Positions 55,001 to 63,410 are shown, counted from the first letter of the stretch. The stretch is DNA of 64,000 nt from DASQEH01 sp038239485 (GCA_038239485.1 JBBSET010000007.1:17971-81970), one strand, 5' to 3'. Translations and numbers: made by a program. Notes: generated from the letters alone by a model not told the origin.

Positions 55001-55623
55001 GCGGTCGTGACCTCGGCGATGTTCCGGACCTGTCCGGTCAGGTTGCCGGCCATCAGGTTGACGTTGTCGGTGAGGTCCTTCCAGACGCCGCCGACCTCGG
55101 TGGTGAAGGCGGCCGCCTGACCGAGCTTGCCTTCGGTACCGACCTCACGGGCCACCCGAGACACCTCCGAGATGAAGCCGTTGAGCTGGTCGACCATCGC
55201 GTTGATGGTGTTCTTCAGCTCCAGCATCTCTCCGCGCACGTCCGCGGAGACCTTCTTGCTCAGGTCGCCGTCCGCGACGGCACCGATCACCCGCTGCATC
55301 TCGCTGGTCGGCCGGACCAAGGCGTCGATCAGGCTGTTCACCGACTCGAGGCTCCCGGACCAGCTCTGGGTCCAGCCGCCGAGCACCGCCCGCTGCGAGA
55401 GCTCGCCCTGGTCCCCGACGACCCTGCTGACCCGGGCCAGCTCGGTCTCGAGGGCCTGGTTGGCGATGATGACGTCGTTGAAGCCATCGGCCACCTTGCC
55501 CGCCAGGCCCGTCCAGTCGAGCGGCATTCTGGCGGAGAAGTCACCGGACTTGACCTGTGCCAGCACACTCAGCAGGACAGTGCCATCGACGGAGTTGGTC
55601 TCGGACACCGGCGACTCTGACAT
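52006..55623 (-). CDS. Large hybrid histidine kinase with tandem HAMP units, GAF and two REC domains
   Basis: 1205 residues, no membrane helix. Residues 10-345 hold four HAMP-like units, of which three share the repeated block VGGVWKDLTDNVN...LTxQVRxIAEV. GAF lies at about 370-510, then a coiled coil rich in Gln/Glu (QSQSQAEELRSQQEELRESN), HisKA with IANMSHELRTPLNSL near 585, ATPase (GGTGLGLSI), REC 1 near 920-1040 and REC 2 near 1078-1195. This is the group III/osmosensor (Nik1-like) layout. GGAAGG precedes ATG 55623. It is the first gene of a two-kinase operon. Confidence 0.9.
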   Translation of the reverse strand: MSESPVSETNSVDGTVLLSVLAQVKSGDFSARMPLDWTGLAGKVADGFNDVIIANQALETELARVSRVVGDQGELSQRAVLGGWTQSWSGSLESVNSLIDALVRPTSEMQRVIGAVADGDLSKKVSADVRGEMLELKNTINAMVDQLNGFISEVSRVAREVGTEGKLGQAAAFTTEVGGVWKDLTDNVNLMAGNLTGQVRNIAEVTTAVANGDLSKKISIDVKGEFLELKDTVNAMVDQLKTFAGEVTRVAREVGVEGKLGGQAQSKEVGGVWKDLTDNVNQLAANLTNQVRAIAEVATAVTEGDLTRQVRVEASGEVAVLKDKLNEMIRNLRETTRQNVEQDWLKTNRERFTRMLQGQDDLTVVSSMILSELATLVSAQHGVFYTMSTSDLGTAGVLEMQAGYGYEERKHLSTTFRLGEGLVGQCAKEKKRILLTDVPSDYVRINSGLGEAAPLNIIVLPVLFEGSLLAVVELASFSLFSVTHQAFLDSITESVGIVLSTIQAAGLTETLLRQSQSQAEELRSQQEELRESNEDLARQARLLADQNLVAEQKNLEVEESKRLIEEKVSQLAVSSKYKSEFIANMSHELRTPLNSLLILAQQLEDNPEDNMTETQVEYASVIHSSGRELLELLNSILDLAKVESGTVTADNSVVSIRELRAGLVREFEPVARGKGLSFTITIADDSPDTIVTDHQRLRQILKNLLSNAFKFTDHGGVNAQISPATYGWSEPASWLSTAPSVVAMSVSDTGIGIDDQQQRRIFEAFVQGDGTTSRLYGGTGLGLSISRELVALLGGEIQVTSTPGLGSTFTVYLPVTAPPSGPLPANRGGADHELPVPFRFPTPPEPAGPQQVSTGPSREYDMAGRPAAIPQYHGLRSVAAPPAGGGGELVASDDQAHRLRLERERRRARDRVDLSLDGVKILVVDDDPRNLFAMKVLLEQGRADVSFAAAGLEALATLRQAADIDIVLMDIMMPGMDGYDTIRAIREIERFADLTVIAVTGKVMAGERKRCMDAGANDYVPKPVDIVELVAVLRPWLPSQSARIEAASSHTTSEVVVTAVAGTGPPAPNALGGAELSGMKILVVDDDFLNVFAMQALLERAQATVVVAQSGAEAIAMLEQTGDADVVMMDIMMPVMDGYDTIRAIRRIDRFEDLPIVVVTARSGVGERQRCLEAGANGYLSKPADPSAVLACLQPWLPTTDQPAT

Positions 55624-55668
55624 CGTTGCCTTCCGCTTCCGCCCGCCCGAGATCACGACTCGGATGAA

Positions 55669-55696
55669 TAACTACTCAATGTCCCAGTGTAGTCAC
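55669..55696 (-). promoter_or_regulatory. Candidate promoter of the hybrid kinase operon
   Basis: On the minus strand GTGACT (-35) and TAGTTA (-10) are separated by 16 bases, in an unusually AT-rich patch (55660-55715) about 45-75 bases ahead of the start. Confidence 0.4.
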
Positions 55697-55754
55697 TTAT
55701 CGTAATATCGGAGGGCGATCGAGCAGCCGACGGATCGCCGCCTCAGACAACGTG

Positions 55755-56066
55755 TCAGTCGGAAGGGGGCGTGCGAGGGTGGGGGACCGGACCGACCTGG
55801 AAGGTGTAGATCGTCGGTGGGCCGTCACAGAGCCCGGCCAGGTCCGCCACCAGGCTCGCGGCGACGGCGCTCTGGCGCTGGCTTGCGATCGCGTCGGAGG
55901 AGTGGGACTCGATGATGGTGAGATACGTGCCAGGCTGGTTGAGGCGCGCCGTGATCGTGCCACGGATGACCGTGCCATCGGACTCTCCGCGCCTGGCCCG
56001 CACCAAGGCCTCGACCTCCTCGATGCGTGAGGTTCTGAACTCGATTGCCTGCATAAGACCTGCCAT
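55755..56066 (-). CDS. Small hypothetical protein, possibly ABM-like
   Basis: 103 residues beginning MAGLMQAIEFRTSRIEEVEALV. It has alternating strands and helices with GTITARLNQPGTYLTIIESHSS, which resembles small dimeric alpha-beta (ABM-type) proteins, but that is a guess. GGGGGAC lies eight bases before ATG 56066. It is placed between the c-di-GMP enzyme and the kinases and may belong to either unit. Confidence 0.65.
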   Translation of the reverse strand: MAGLMQAIEFRTSRIEEVEALVRARRGESDGTVIRGTITARLNQPGTYLTIIESHSSDAIASQRQSAVAASLVADLAGLCDGPPTIYTFQVGPVPHPRTPPSD

Positions 56067-56172
56067 GAACGTCCCCCGTCAGCCAGAAGAACTCCAGTAT
56101 GACCGCCAGTATCACCTACATGAAAGCGCACGATCACTTTGAGCAATTGAGCCGAGCGCGACCACCCGGACC

Positions 56173-58068
56173 TCAATCCCGCCGGCGTTGGCCCGGAAAC
56201 GGAGGCGGTCTGTACGGCGTGAGCGGAAGCCGGATCGGCGCGGCACCTGCGGGTTCGAGGATGCGGTGGTCGAGCTGGTCGACCAGCATGGGGCGGCAGA
56301 AGTGGAAGCCCTGACCCTGGTCCGACCCCAGCCGACTGACGAGGGCGCGCTGCTGCTCGGTCTCGACCCCTTCGGCGACGACTGCGAGGTTCAGCCCGTG
56401 TGCGAGATCGATGATGGCCGTCACGATCTCGCGAGTGCCATCGTCGGCAGCCAGCCCGGTGATGAATGCCTGATCGATCTTGAGCACGTCGAACGGGAAC
56501 CGCCGAAGGTAGTTGAGCGACGAGTACCCGGTCCCGAAGTCGTCGAGACTGAGGCCGACGCCGATCTCCTTGATCTGCCTGAGCACCGCCAGCGCACGTG
56601 GGCCGTCCTCGAGGAACGCGCTCTCTGTCACCTCGAGGAACAAGGACTTCGGGTCGGTACCCGTCGTCTCGAGGACCCGGCTCACGGTGGTATCGAAGCC
56701 AGGGGCCATGATCTGGTACGGCGAGACGTTGACACTCACGTTCGGGATGGCCGACCGGTATGTCTGCTGCCAGCGCTTGAGATCCTGGCAGGCCTGCATC
56801 AGCACCCACTCGCCGATCTCCAAGATGAGTCCGGTCGGCTCGGCGATCGGCAGGATCTCCTGCGGCATCACCCAGCCCCTGGTCGGATGCCTCCAGCGCA
56901 GGAGCGCCTCCAGCCCCAACAGGCGCCCGTCATGGATGTCGACGAGGGGTTGGTATGCCAGCTGGAACTCCTTGCGGTTCAGCGCCACCCGAAGCTCGCG
57001 ACCTAGCCGTCCCCGTCGCTCCGCGACCAGGCGCGCGGCTGGATCCAGGACCTGGTGCTGGGCTCCGCCCGCCTGCTTGGCCTGATACATCGCGAAGTCG
57101 GCGTCTCTCAGCAAGCTCTCCGGCAGGTCGGCGCCAGTGCCGGCAAAGGCGATACCCACGCTCGCTGTCACGTTCACGGTCTGGTCCTGGAGGTGGAAGG
57201 CGGGGCGCATCGCGTCCGCGATCCGTCCGGCCACGTGCTCGGCGAGCTCCGCCTTCTCCATCCCTTCGCAGAGGATCACGAACTCGTCACCGGCGAGCCG
57301 AGCCAAGGTGTCGCTCATCCGCAGGACCTTGCTGAGCCGTCGCGCCACGGCGACGAGGAGGAGATCTCCGACGTGGTGCCCGAACTCGTCGTTGACGGCC
57401 TTGAACCGGTCGAGGTCGACGAAGAGCACGGAGACCAGCTCACCGGTTCTCGTCGCACGTGCCACCGCGTGCTCGAGCCGCTCCTTGAGCAGCGTACGGT
57501 TCGGCAGTCCGGTGAGTGGGTCGTGCAGGCTGCGCAGGCGCATCAGGTCGAGAGTGTCGACCGCGTCGGCACGCCCCCGCGCATTGTGGATGTAGGCGGC
57601 TGCGACGTCGGCGAGGATCTGCGCCGCCCTCAGATCCGCAGGATCGAGGTCTCCCGACGCGTCGCGGTACAGGTCGAGGGCACCGAACCGCGCGCCGTCG
57701 AGCGACATCGGAAACGTGAAGACCGCTGCCAGGCCCGCTTCACTGGCGCGGGGGGAGAACGTCGAGAAGCGCTGGTCCAGGCCGATATCCGGGACCGAGA
57801 CGGCCTCACCGCTGCGATAGGCCTCGAGGCACGGCCCCTCGCCGAGCTCGTTCTGAAGGCTCTCGATCGCAAGAATGGCGTCGTTGGAGGCTGCCACGAA
57901 ATGCAGCTCGTCGGCTGTGCCCATCAACATGACGCCCGCGCCGGTGACCGGAAGCACCTCGACGATCCGGGTGACCAGCCGCTCCAGGATGTCTTGGATC
58001 CGGAAGTCCGAGCCAAGGGTGCGCGCGAACTCGGCCAGCAGGTCTGTCAGTTTGTCAGGCTGGTTCAC
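56173..58068 (-). CDS. GAF-GGDEF-EAL c-di-GMP enzyme
   Basis: 631 residues, soluble. GAF at 20-165 (GEGPCLEAYRSGEAV), GGDEF at 180-345 with the active-site motif as AGDEF near 260, and EAL at 370-605 with EALLRW, SVNVSPYQI, VTESAF, LDDFGTGYSSL and VAEGVET. Both catalytic centres look complete (AGDEF is an accepted active variant), and no RxxD inhibitory site is obvious. GTG start. It should make and/or break c-di-GMP in response to the GAF signal; pGpG would be cleared by the orn product. Confidence 0.93.
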   Translation of the reverse strand: MNQPDKLTDLLAEFARTLGSDFRIQDILERLVTRIVEVLPVTGAGVMLMGTADELHFVAASNDAILAIESLQNELGEGPCLEAYRSGEAVSVPDIGLDQRFSTFSPRASEAGLAAVFTFPMSLDGARFGALDLYRDASGDLDPADLRAAQILADVAAAYIHNARGRADAVDTLDLMRLRSLHDPLTGLPNRTLLKERLEHAVARATRTGELVSVLFVDLDRFKAVNDEFGHHVGDLLLVAVARRLSKVLRMSDTLARLAGDEFVILCEGMEKAELAEHVAGRIADAMRPAFHLQDQTVNVTASVGIAFAGTGADLPESLLRDADFAMYQAKQAGGAQHQVLDPAARLVAERRGRLGRELRVALNRKEFQLAYQPLVDIHDGRLLGLEALLRWRHPTRGWVMPQEILPIAEPTGLILEIGEWVLMQACQDLKRWQQTYRSAIPNVSVNVSPYQIMAPGFDTTVSRVLETTGTDPKSLFLEVTESAFLEDGPRALAVLRQIKEIGVGLSLDDFGTGYSSLNYLRRFPFDVLKIDQAFITGLAADDGTREIVTAIIDLAHGLNLAVVAEGVETEQQRALVSRLGSDQGQGFHFCRPMLVDQLDHRILEPAGAAPIRLPLTPYRPPPFPGQRRRD

Positions 58069-58332
58069 GACTCTCCGAAAGCGCTGTCATCGCCCCGGTC
58101 TGGACGACGAGTGTAATGAAATCACACCCGAGTGGTCGTCCGTCACGTTCTGTGATTAATTGAGATGGTGACGCGAGATTGCTCTGGCAGCTCGTGTCGG
58201 CAGGCGGAAAGATTCTCACAACGGCTATTGCGACAAAAGCGGCTTTTATGTGGCACAAACCGGTCGGCCTTCATCACGGAAGGCATTTGCAAGATTACGC
58301 CTTGTGTCATAGTGGATATGAACGGAGGCCCG
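58069..58332. promoter_or_regulatory. Divergent control region, c-di-GMP enzyme / GAF-ANTAR
   Basis: 264 bases, clearly more AT-rich than its surroundings (for example near 58150-58165 and 58215-58255). It must carry both promoters. TTGCAA at about 58287 with a downstream CATAGT could drive the ANTAR gene. No palindrome of note. Confidence 0.35.
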
Positions 58333-59043
58333 ATGCCATCAACTGCGGATGTCTCGGAGATCTTCGACTCCGTCGTCGCCAGCTGCGCGACAGGCAGCCG
58401 GATGGACGAGACGCTCCTGTTGGTCACCCAGGCGGCCTGCGACAACCTGGCCGGTGTCGACTTCGCGAGCATCTCGATCCGTTATGACGACGGGTCGCTG
58501 GCCACGGCCGGAGCGACCGACCCCAGGATCATCCTGGCCGACCAGTGGCAGTACGAGCTCAGGCAAGGGCCCTGCTACTCCGCGGCAACCTATGACGCGG
58601 AGTTCGTCTCCCCTGATGTCGGAAGCGACGACCGATGGCCCGCCTACGGTGCCCACGCCGAACGACTCGGGTTGCATGCGCAGGCCGCGTTCCCGCTATA
58701 CCGCCATGAGGGCTCGCGAGCTGCTCTGAACCTGTTCTCCTCTACGACCGACGCATTCGAGGACCCTGAGCACCTGCTCGGTCTGTTCACCCGGCATGCA
58801 TCGCTGGCCCTGGGGTACGCCGGCGCGACCGAAGACATCGAGCATGCCCATGCGGCGATCGCCCACAAGGCGATCGAGGTGCTCGTCCAGCGCTACATCG
58901 TCGACGAGGACAGAGCGCTGGAGTACCTGATCCGTGTCTCCCAAGCCGGCGGGCTCAAGCTCAAGGACGTCGCCGACGAAGTGGTCCAGCTGAGTCGGGA
59001 ACCCAACTCCAGCCGGGAGCTGCCCCTACGATCTGACAACTGA
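58333..59043 (+). CDS. GAF-ANTAR transcription antitermination regulator
   Basis: 236 residues. GAF domain at 20-160 (FDSVVASCATGSRMDETLLLV, LRQGPCYSAAT, AQAAFPLYR) and an ANTAR RNA-binding helix bundle at 165-225 (IAHKAIEVLVQRYIVDEDRALEYLIRVSQAGGLKLKDVADEVV). GGAGG six bases before ATG 58333 fixes the start over the ATG at 58318. It would bind paired hairpins in target leaders upon ligand binding; no target is visible here. Confidence 0.9.
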   Translation: MPSTADVSEIFDSVVASCATGSRMDETLLLVTQAACDNLAGVDFASISIRYDDGSLATAGATDPRIILADQWQYELRQGPCYSAATYDAEFVSPDVGSDDRWPAYGAHAERLGLHAQAAFPLYRHEGSRAALNLFSSTTDAFEDPEHLLGLFTRHASLALGYAGATEDIEHAHAAIAHKAIEVLVQRYIVDEDRALEYLIRVSQAGGLKLKDVADEVVQLSREPNSSRELPLRSDN

Positions 59044-59233
59044 CCGAACGCAGAGTAATCGTGCTGCTACCTTTGGGTAACGGTTGGCGAAGGTGCGACT
59101 CTTCCTCGGCCCGCGCAGTTCGGCGTTCAACAGCGTAGCGCCCACCGCGGCCCACCTCCCCGAGCGACCGCTCAGGGTGGCCGGGCCGACGTGGCCCAAG
59201 GGACTGCCCGTACCTCCGCTGGGGTGGTGAACC

Positions 59234-59782
59234 ATGACTCACGACCGGGCCGACGAGGCCTCCAGGGACGAGGCGCGCGACCCGGGCGCCGATCTCGGCG
59301 ACCTGGGGGCCCGTGAGGCCGCCTGCGCCGGTCGTGAGGCCGAGCTGGCGAGCCGGAAGCAGGACGCAGACGACCGCGACCTCCGCGCACTGGTCCGCGA
59401 CCGCGAGGCTGACGAGCGTGAACGCAGAGCTGACGACCGCGACGACCGGGCCGACCGACGTGAGGCGGCCGGCGTCGACCGCGACGCCGATGTCCATATG
59501 ATCTTGACCGCTGCGGCGACCAGAGACTCCCAGGCCGAGCAACGAGACCGCGAGGCCGACCGCCGCGACGAGAGCGCCGCGCTGGAGGCAGCCGTCTACG
59601 GCCCGAGCGTGGGCCGGCCCTTCAAGGACCGTCGGCAGGCGGCCGCTGACCGACGGCAGGCACGACATGACCGGACCGCCGCGCACATCGACCGCTTCGT
59701 GCTGACCGGCGTCGACGACGCCGCCATCGTCGGCGAAACCGATGACGCCGGCTGGGTCAACGAGGACGACGAGATCGACTGA
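59234..59782 (+). CDS. Highly charged Asp/Arg repeat protein
   Basis: 182 residues, more than half Asp, Glu, Arg and Ala. Residues 25-90 and 105-120 repeat units like READERERRADDRDDRADRREA and RDREADRRDES, forecast as a long single alpha-helix or coiled coil. Residues 90-100 (VHMILTAAAT) and the end VLTGVDDAAIVGE are the only hydrophobic parts. GGTGG before ATG 59234. Similar proteins accompany GAF-ANTAR genes in actinobacteria; function unknown. Confidence 0.75.
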   Translation: MTHDRADEASRDEARDPGADLGDLGAREAACAGREAELASRKQDADDRDLRALVRDREADERERRADDRDDRADRREAAGVDRDADVHMILTAAATRDSQAEQRDREADRRDESAALEAAVYGPSVGRPFKDRRQAAADRRQARHDRTAAHIDRFVLTGVDDAAIVGETDDAGWVNEDDEID

Positions 59783-59814
59783 TGCGCACCGCAGACGTGG
59801 GGGGTCACCGATCC

Positions 59815-60246
59815 CTACTGGGGCCGGACCACCGTCGCGTAGGAGCCGACTCCGACCAGGCTGATCCCGGCCATGTCGCCACCGGTGAGGACCAGGGCTG
59901 TGATCGTCCCGGTCTCGGGGTCGAACTCGATGTCGTTCACCTTGCCGATGTCGTCGCCGGAGGTGGTGAGCACCCGCTTGCCGAGGATCCGATGATCCTT
60001 GCCGGACAACGCCTGGATCTCTGGTGGAGGGGCGGTGATCTGCTCCGCCCCTGTCACCGTGACAGCGTCGGTCCCGAAGGCGGTCAGGCTCGACCACAGC
60101 AGCGTGTCACCGCTCTCGGTCTTCTTCAGCACCAGCGCGACGACGGCGCGACGACGGGGGTCGACGACGAAGTCATCGACCTTGCCCACGGTCGCCGCGG
60201 TCGAGGTGGAGACCACCTGGCGGCCGCTGGCCTCGGAGAACCGCAT
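59815..60246 (-). CDS. PRC-barrel domain protein
   Basis: 143 residues with two PRC-barrel-like halves: GRQVVSTSTAATVGKVDDFVVDPRRRAVVALVL and GKRVLTTSGDDIGKVNDIEFDPETGTITALVL. Soluble; such barrels bind RNA, photosystem or cell-division partners. TGATG overlap with the upstream PRC gene; last gene of a three-gene operon. Confidence 0.85.
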   Translation of the reverse strand: MRFSEASGRQVVSTSTAATVGKVDDFVVDPRRRAVVALVLKKTESGDTLLWSSLTAFGTDAVTVTGAEQITAPPPEIQALSGKDHRILGKRVLTTSGDDIGKVNDIEFDPETGTITALVLTGGDMAGISLVGVGSYATVVRPQ

Positions 60247-60833
60247 CAGGGGGTTCCTTCCAGCTGGGCGCGGAAAGCCAGGATCGCCGCGCCGAAACCG
60301 GCGAGATCCTGTGCCACGAAGTCCTTCGCCCTGGCCGGGACCATCAGGTGCTCCCCCGACGCAGCCAGGGTGTCCGGCAGCGGGATCAGCACCCTGGTGC
60401 CCTTGGAGCCCAGCGCCTCCGACGCCTCGACCTCGTAGCCGACGACGTCACACTGGCCTCCTTGTGTGTCGCCGACCTGCAAGACGATGTCGACGACCTT
60501 GCCCAGGTCGGTACCGGCGTCGGTGAGCACCTGGGAACCGAGCACGTCGCCACCCGAGCCACCAGTGGACGCGGACTCCGCGAGCACCTCCGCGATCGGC
60601 TGCAGGACGCTGTCGTCGGAGATCATCACCGCGTCGGCGCCGAGTGCTGCGACGAACCGCCACGCCAGTCCCACTTTGAGCGGGCCTGCGAAGAGGCCCC
60701 GGCCGGCCAGGGTGAACCCTCCGACGGCTCCGCCACCGGAGGCGTACACGATGTCCTTGATCTGGGCGACATCCTCGCCGGCCATGGTGACCACCGGTCG
60801 TTTCATCACCTCCGACGTCCGCATCAGCCTCAT
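60246..60833 (-). CDS. PRC-barrel domain protein, two-module
   Basis: 195 residues, again two barrel modules: MKRPVVTMAGEDVAQIKDIVYA with GGFTLAGRG, and GSQVLTDAGTDLGKVVDIVLQ with CDVVGYEVEA. ATG overlaps the stop of the small membrane protein by ATGA. It probably works with its neighbour as a pair and may be tethered through the membrane protein. Confidence 0.85.
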   Translation of the reverse strand: MRLMRTSEVMKRPVVTMAGEDVAQIKDIVYASGGGAVGGFTLAGRGLFAGPLKVGLAWRFVAALGADAVMISDDSVLQPIAEVLAESASTGGSGGDVLGSQVLTDAGTDLGKVVDIVLQVGDTQGGQCDVVGYEVEASEALGSKGTRVLIPLPDTLAASGEHLMVPARAKDFVAQDLAGFGAAILAFRAQLEGTP

Positions 60834-60982
60834 GTCCTGTCACCGCCTCCGTGCTGGGACGGCGGTCGGACCGGGTCCACGATCACCCTGCCACGACGCC
60901 GTCGTGACTGGAGGGCCAGCACGCCGCCGACAAGCAGCGCACCGACCAGCACGATGATGACAAGCCATGCCCACCACTGCAT
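60830..60982 (-). CDS. Small single-pass membrane protein
   Basis: 50 residues: MQWWAWLVIIVLVGALLVGGVLAL is one membrane helix, then a basic cytoplasmic tail QSRRRRGRVIVDPVRPP. GGAGG seven bases before ATG 60982. First gene of the PRC-barrel operon. Further upstream on this strand GTTTAA and GGGC at about 61030-61060 faintly resemble a SigB/SigF-type promoter. Confidence 0.75.
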   Translation of the reverse strand: MQWWAWLVIIVLVGALLVGGVLALQSRRRRGRVIVDPVRPPSQHGGGDRT

Positions 60983-61255
60983 CGCGCACCTCCACGGCTC
61001 CTGGGGACCTGGGCGACAGTCGCCGGCAGCCCAAACTATTGACACCTTTAAACTACCGGGTTCCCCCCGCGAGCGCGCGCAACCACCGGCCCGCACCCGA
61101 GCGTCGCACCGACGAGGAAAACAAGGGTGCGTCGCGATCGGAGAACGTCTTAGGGTGGACGTTGTCGCCTGCGGTCGATCGATGAGTTCGCATCCCCAGC
61201 CGAGTCCAAAAGGGGGCAGGCAGCCAGTAGGACATCTGAGCAGGAGCTGAACGCC

Positions 61256-62743
61256 ATGGCTACGACAAGCGAGACCGAGCTACCGGACGCCATCGACGGA
61301 GCCGTCCTGAAGATCGCCGGAGTCGTCGTGCTGGGCGCCATCATGTCGATCCTCGACATCACCGTCGTCAACGTGGCACTCCCGACCTTCTCCACGGTCT
61401 TCAGTACGCCGGGCAACACGGTGTCGTACGCACACGTGGCCTGGACGGTGACGGCCTATACCTTGGCGCTGGCGACGGTGATCCCCCTGAGCGGCTGGGC
61501 CGGTGATCGGTTCGGCACCAAGCGGTTGTACATGCTCGCGGTCGTCCTTTTCACCGCGGGCTCGACACTGTGCGCCACCGCCGGAAGCATCAACGTCCTG
61601 ATCTTCTTCCGGGCGCTGCAGGGGCTGGGCGGTGGCATGCTGATGCCGGTCGGGATGACCATCATGACAAGGGCCGCCGGTCCGCACCGGATGGGACGGC
61701 TGATGGCCATCCTGGGCGTGCCGATGCTGCTGGGCCCGATTCTCGGCCCCATCCTCGGAGGCTGGCTTATCCAGGTGGCCAGCTGGCACTGGATCTTCCT
61801 GATCAACGTGCCGATCGGCATCGTGGCCTTTGCGTACTCCTTCATGGTCTTGCCGAAGGACTCTCCGGAGCCGTCTGAGTCGTTCGACTTCATCGGCATG
61901 CTGCTGATGTCGCCCGGTCTCGCGCTCTTCCTGTTCGGCGTCTCGTCGATACCCGGCGAGGGCACCGTGACGGCGCCTCGGGTCTGGGTGTCGGCGCTGA
62001 TCGGGACCGTCCTGATCCTCGCCTTCGTCCAGCACTCCTTCCGGCCACAGCACCCGCTCCTCGACCTGCGACTCTTCGAGAACCGCGAGCTGACCGTCTC
62101 CATCATCACGATGTTCCTCTTCGCGGCCGCCTTCTTCGGAGGGTTGCTGCTGGTTCCCACCTACTTCCAGCAGGTGCGCGGCGAGACGACCTTGCAGGCC
62201 GGGCTGCTTGTCGCCCCCCAGGGCATCGGAGCGATGCTGACCATGCCCATCGCCGGCGCGCTCAGCGACCGGATCCCCGTCGGACGGATCGTGCCGGTCG
62301 GCCTGGTGCTGATCCTGGTCGGGATGTTCGGGCTCACCCAGGTCACGTCCGACACCTCCTACCCGCTGCTCATCGTGGAACTGGTGGTCATGGGGCTGGG
62401 GATGGGCGCCACCATGATGCCGCTCTTCACTGCCGCGCTGAAGACGCTGCGACCCGTCCAGGTGGCTCGGGGGTCCACGCTGTTGAACATCAGCCAGCAG
62501 ATCGCCAGCTCGGTCGGCGTGGCCGTGATGTCGGTCCTGCTCACCAACCATCTCAAGGGCTCTCTCAACGCTGCCGGCCACGTCGTCAACGACGCCGGGG
62601 CAGGCGACGCCTTCGCCAAGACCTACTGGGTGGCGTGGCTGCTCGTCGTGCTGACCCTCGTCCCGGCGCTGATGCTGCCCCGCAAGCAGGCCGCGAAGGC
62701 GACGGACGCAGCCGAGGTGCTGCCGCCGGTGGCGATGCACTGA
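61256..62743 (+). CDS. DHA2-family (EmrB/QacA) MFS drug exporter
   Basis: 495 residues with about 14 membrane helices. Motif A GDRFGTKRLYM between helices 2 and 3, motif D1 LDITVVNVALP in helix 1, motif C LGPILGPILGGWL in helix 5. AGGAG nine bases before the ATG. Proton-driven efflux of hydrophobic or cationic drugs is expected. No regulator is adjacent. Confidence 0.93.
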   Translation: MATTSETELPDAIDGAVLKIAGVVVLGAIMSILDITVVNVALPTFSTVFSTPGNTVSYAHVAWTVTAYTLALATVIPLSGWAGDRFGTKRLYMLAVVLFTAGSTLCATAGSINVLIFFRALQGLGGGMLMPVGMTIMTRAAGPHRMGRLMAILGVPMLLGPILGPILGGWLIQVASWHWIFLINVPIGIVAFAYSFMVLPKDSPEPSESFDFIGMLLMSPGLALFLFGVSSIPGEGTVTAPRVWVSALIGTVLILAFVQHSFRPQHPLLDLRLFENRELTVSIITMFLFAAAFFGGLLLVPTYFQQVRGETTLQAGLLVAPQGIGAMLTMPIAGALSDRIPVGRIVPVGLVLILVGMFGLTQVTSDTSYPLLIVELVVMGLGMGATMMPLFTAALKTLRPVQVARGSTLLNISQQIASSVGVAVMSVLLTNHLKGSLNAAGHVVNDAGAGDAFAKTYWVAWLLVVLTLVPALMLPRKQAAKATDAAEVLPPVAMH

Positions 62744-62840
62744 CGAGCGGCCGTCGACAGGGAGTCGGTCGAAAGAGTCGCCGTTGACACGAATGTTGTC
62801 GACACGGAACCGGGGAGGCGGTGCGCGCGTCGAAGCAGGC

Positions 62841-63410
62841 ATGAAGCGCATCGGACTGATCGTCGCCGCCGCGGCACTGCCACTTGCCACGTCTGCCTGC
62901 GGAAGCGCAACGCCGTCGTCGGAGTCCTCGGCCGCCAACGACCCCCCGGCCAGCACTTCGGGGTCGGGGTCGGGGTCGGGGTCGCACGGCCATGCCGGCA
63001 CGAAGGCCGAGCGGGTGCCGGCGGACCTCAGCCAGGCTGTCGTGTCATGGCGGCTGGCAGCTGGTGGCACGCCGGCACAGAAGGTCCTGACCGGCTCTGC
63101 CGCCAGCACCCTGGCCAGAGACCTCAACGCGCTCTCCGTCGTCCCCGGCGGGATGGTCGCCTGCCCACTCGCCAGCGGTGCCGACGACATCACGATGTCG
63201 TTCACCGCCGACGGCCACCGATGGACGGTCGAGATCGCCTCGTGCCCGGGCATCCGCGTGACACGAGACTCCCACGCCCTGCCCCTGCTTGGAGCCAGCC
63301 ACCGGTTCCTCGCCGACGTGAAAGCACTCACCGGACGTTCTCCCGTGTCCGGTCCGCCTCGCACCATGGGAGGCATGACCCCCCTCATGGCTCCGGCCAC
63401 CGGCGGCTGA
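62841..63410 (+). CDS. Small secreted lipoprotein
   Basis: 189 residues. Signal peptide ending in ATSAC (Cys20, acceptable lipobox), then a Ser/Gly linker partly encoded by a hexamer repeat, then a soluble domain with two Cys (VACPLA and IASCPG) that may form a disulfide. It ends in a Met/Pro-rich tail. It lies 97 bases after the exporter. Function unknown. Confidence 0.75.
   Translation: MKRIGLIVAAAALPLATSACGSATPSSESSAANDPPASTSGSGSGSGSHGHAGTKAERVPADLSQAVVSWRLAAGGTPAQKVLTGSAASTLARDLNALSVVPGGMVACPLASGADDITMSFTADGHRWTVEIASCPGIRVTRDSHALPLLGASHRFLADVKALTGRSPVSGPPRTMGGMTPLMAPATGG
62959..62984 (+). repeat. CGGGGT hexamer repeat, four copies
   Basis: Four perfect tandem copies of CGGGGT plus two bases inside the lipoprotein gene, coding a Gly-Ser run. 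As the unit is six bases, slippage would change linker length without breaking the frame. Confidence 0.9.

Noticed and set aside
54700..55300. Direct DNA repeats as a possible mobile or CRISPR-like array
   Set aside because: They encode the tandem HAMP units of the hybrid kinase in frame.
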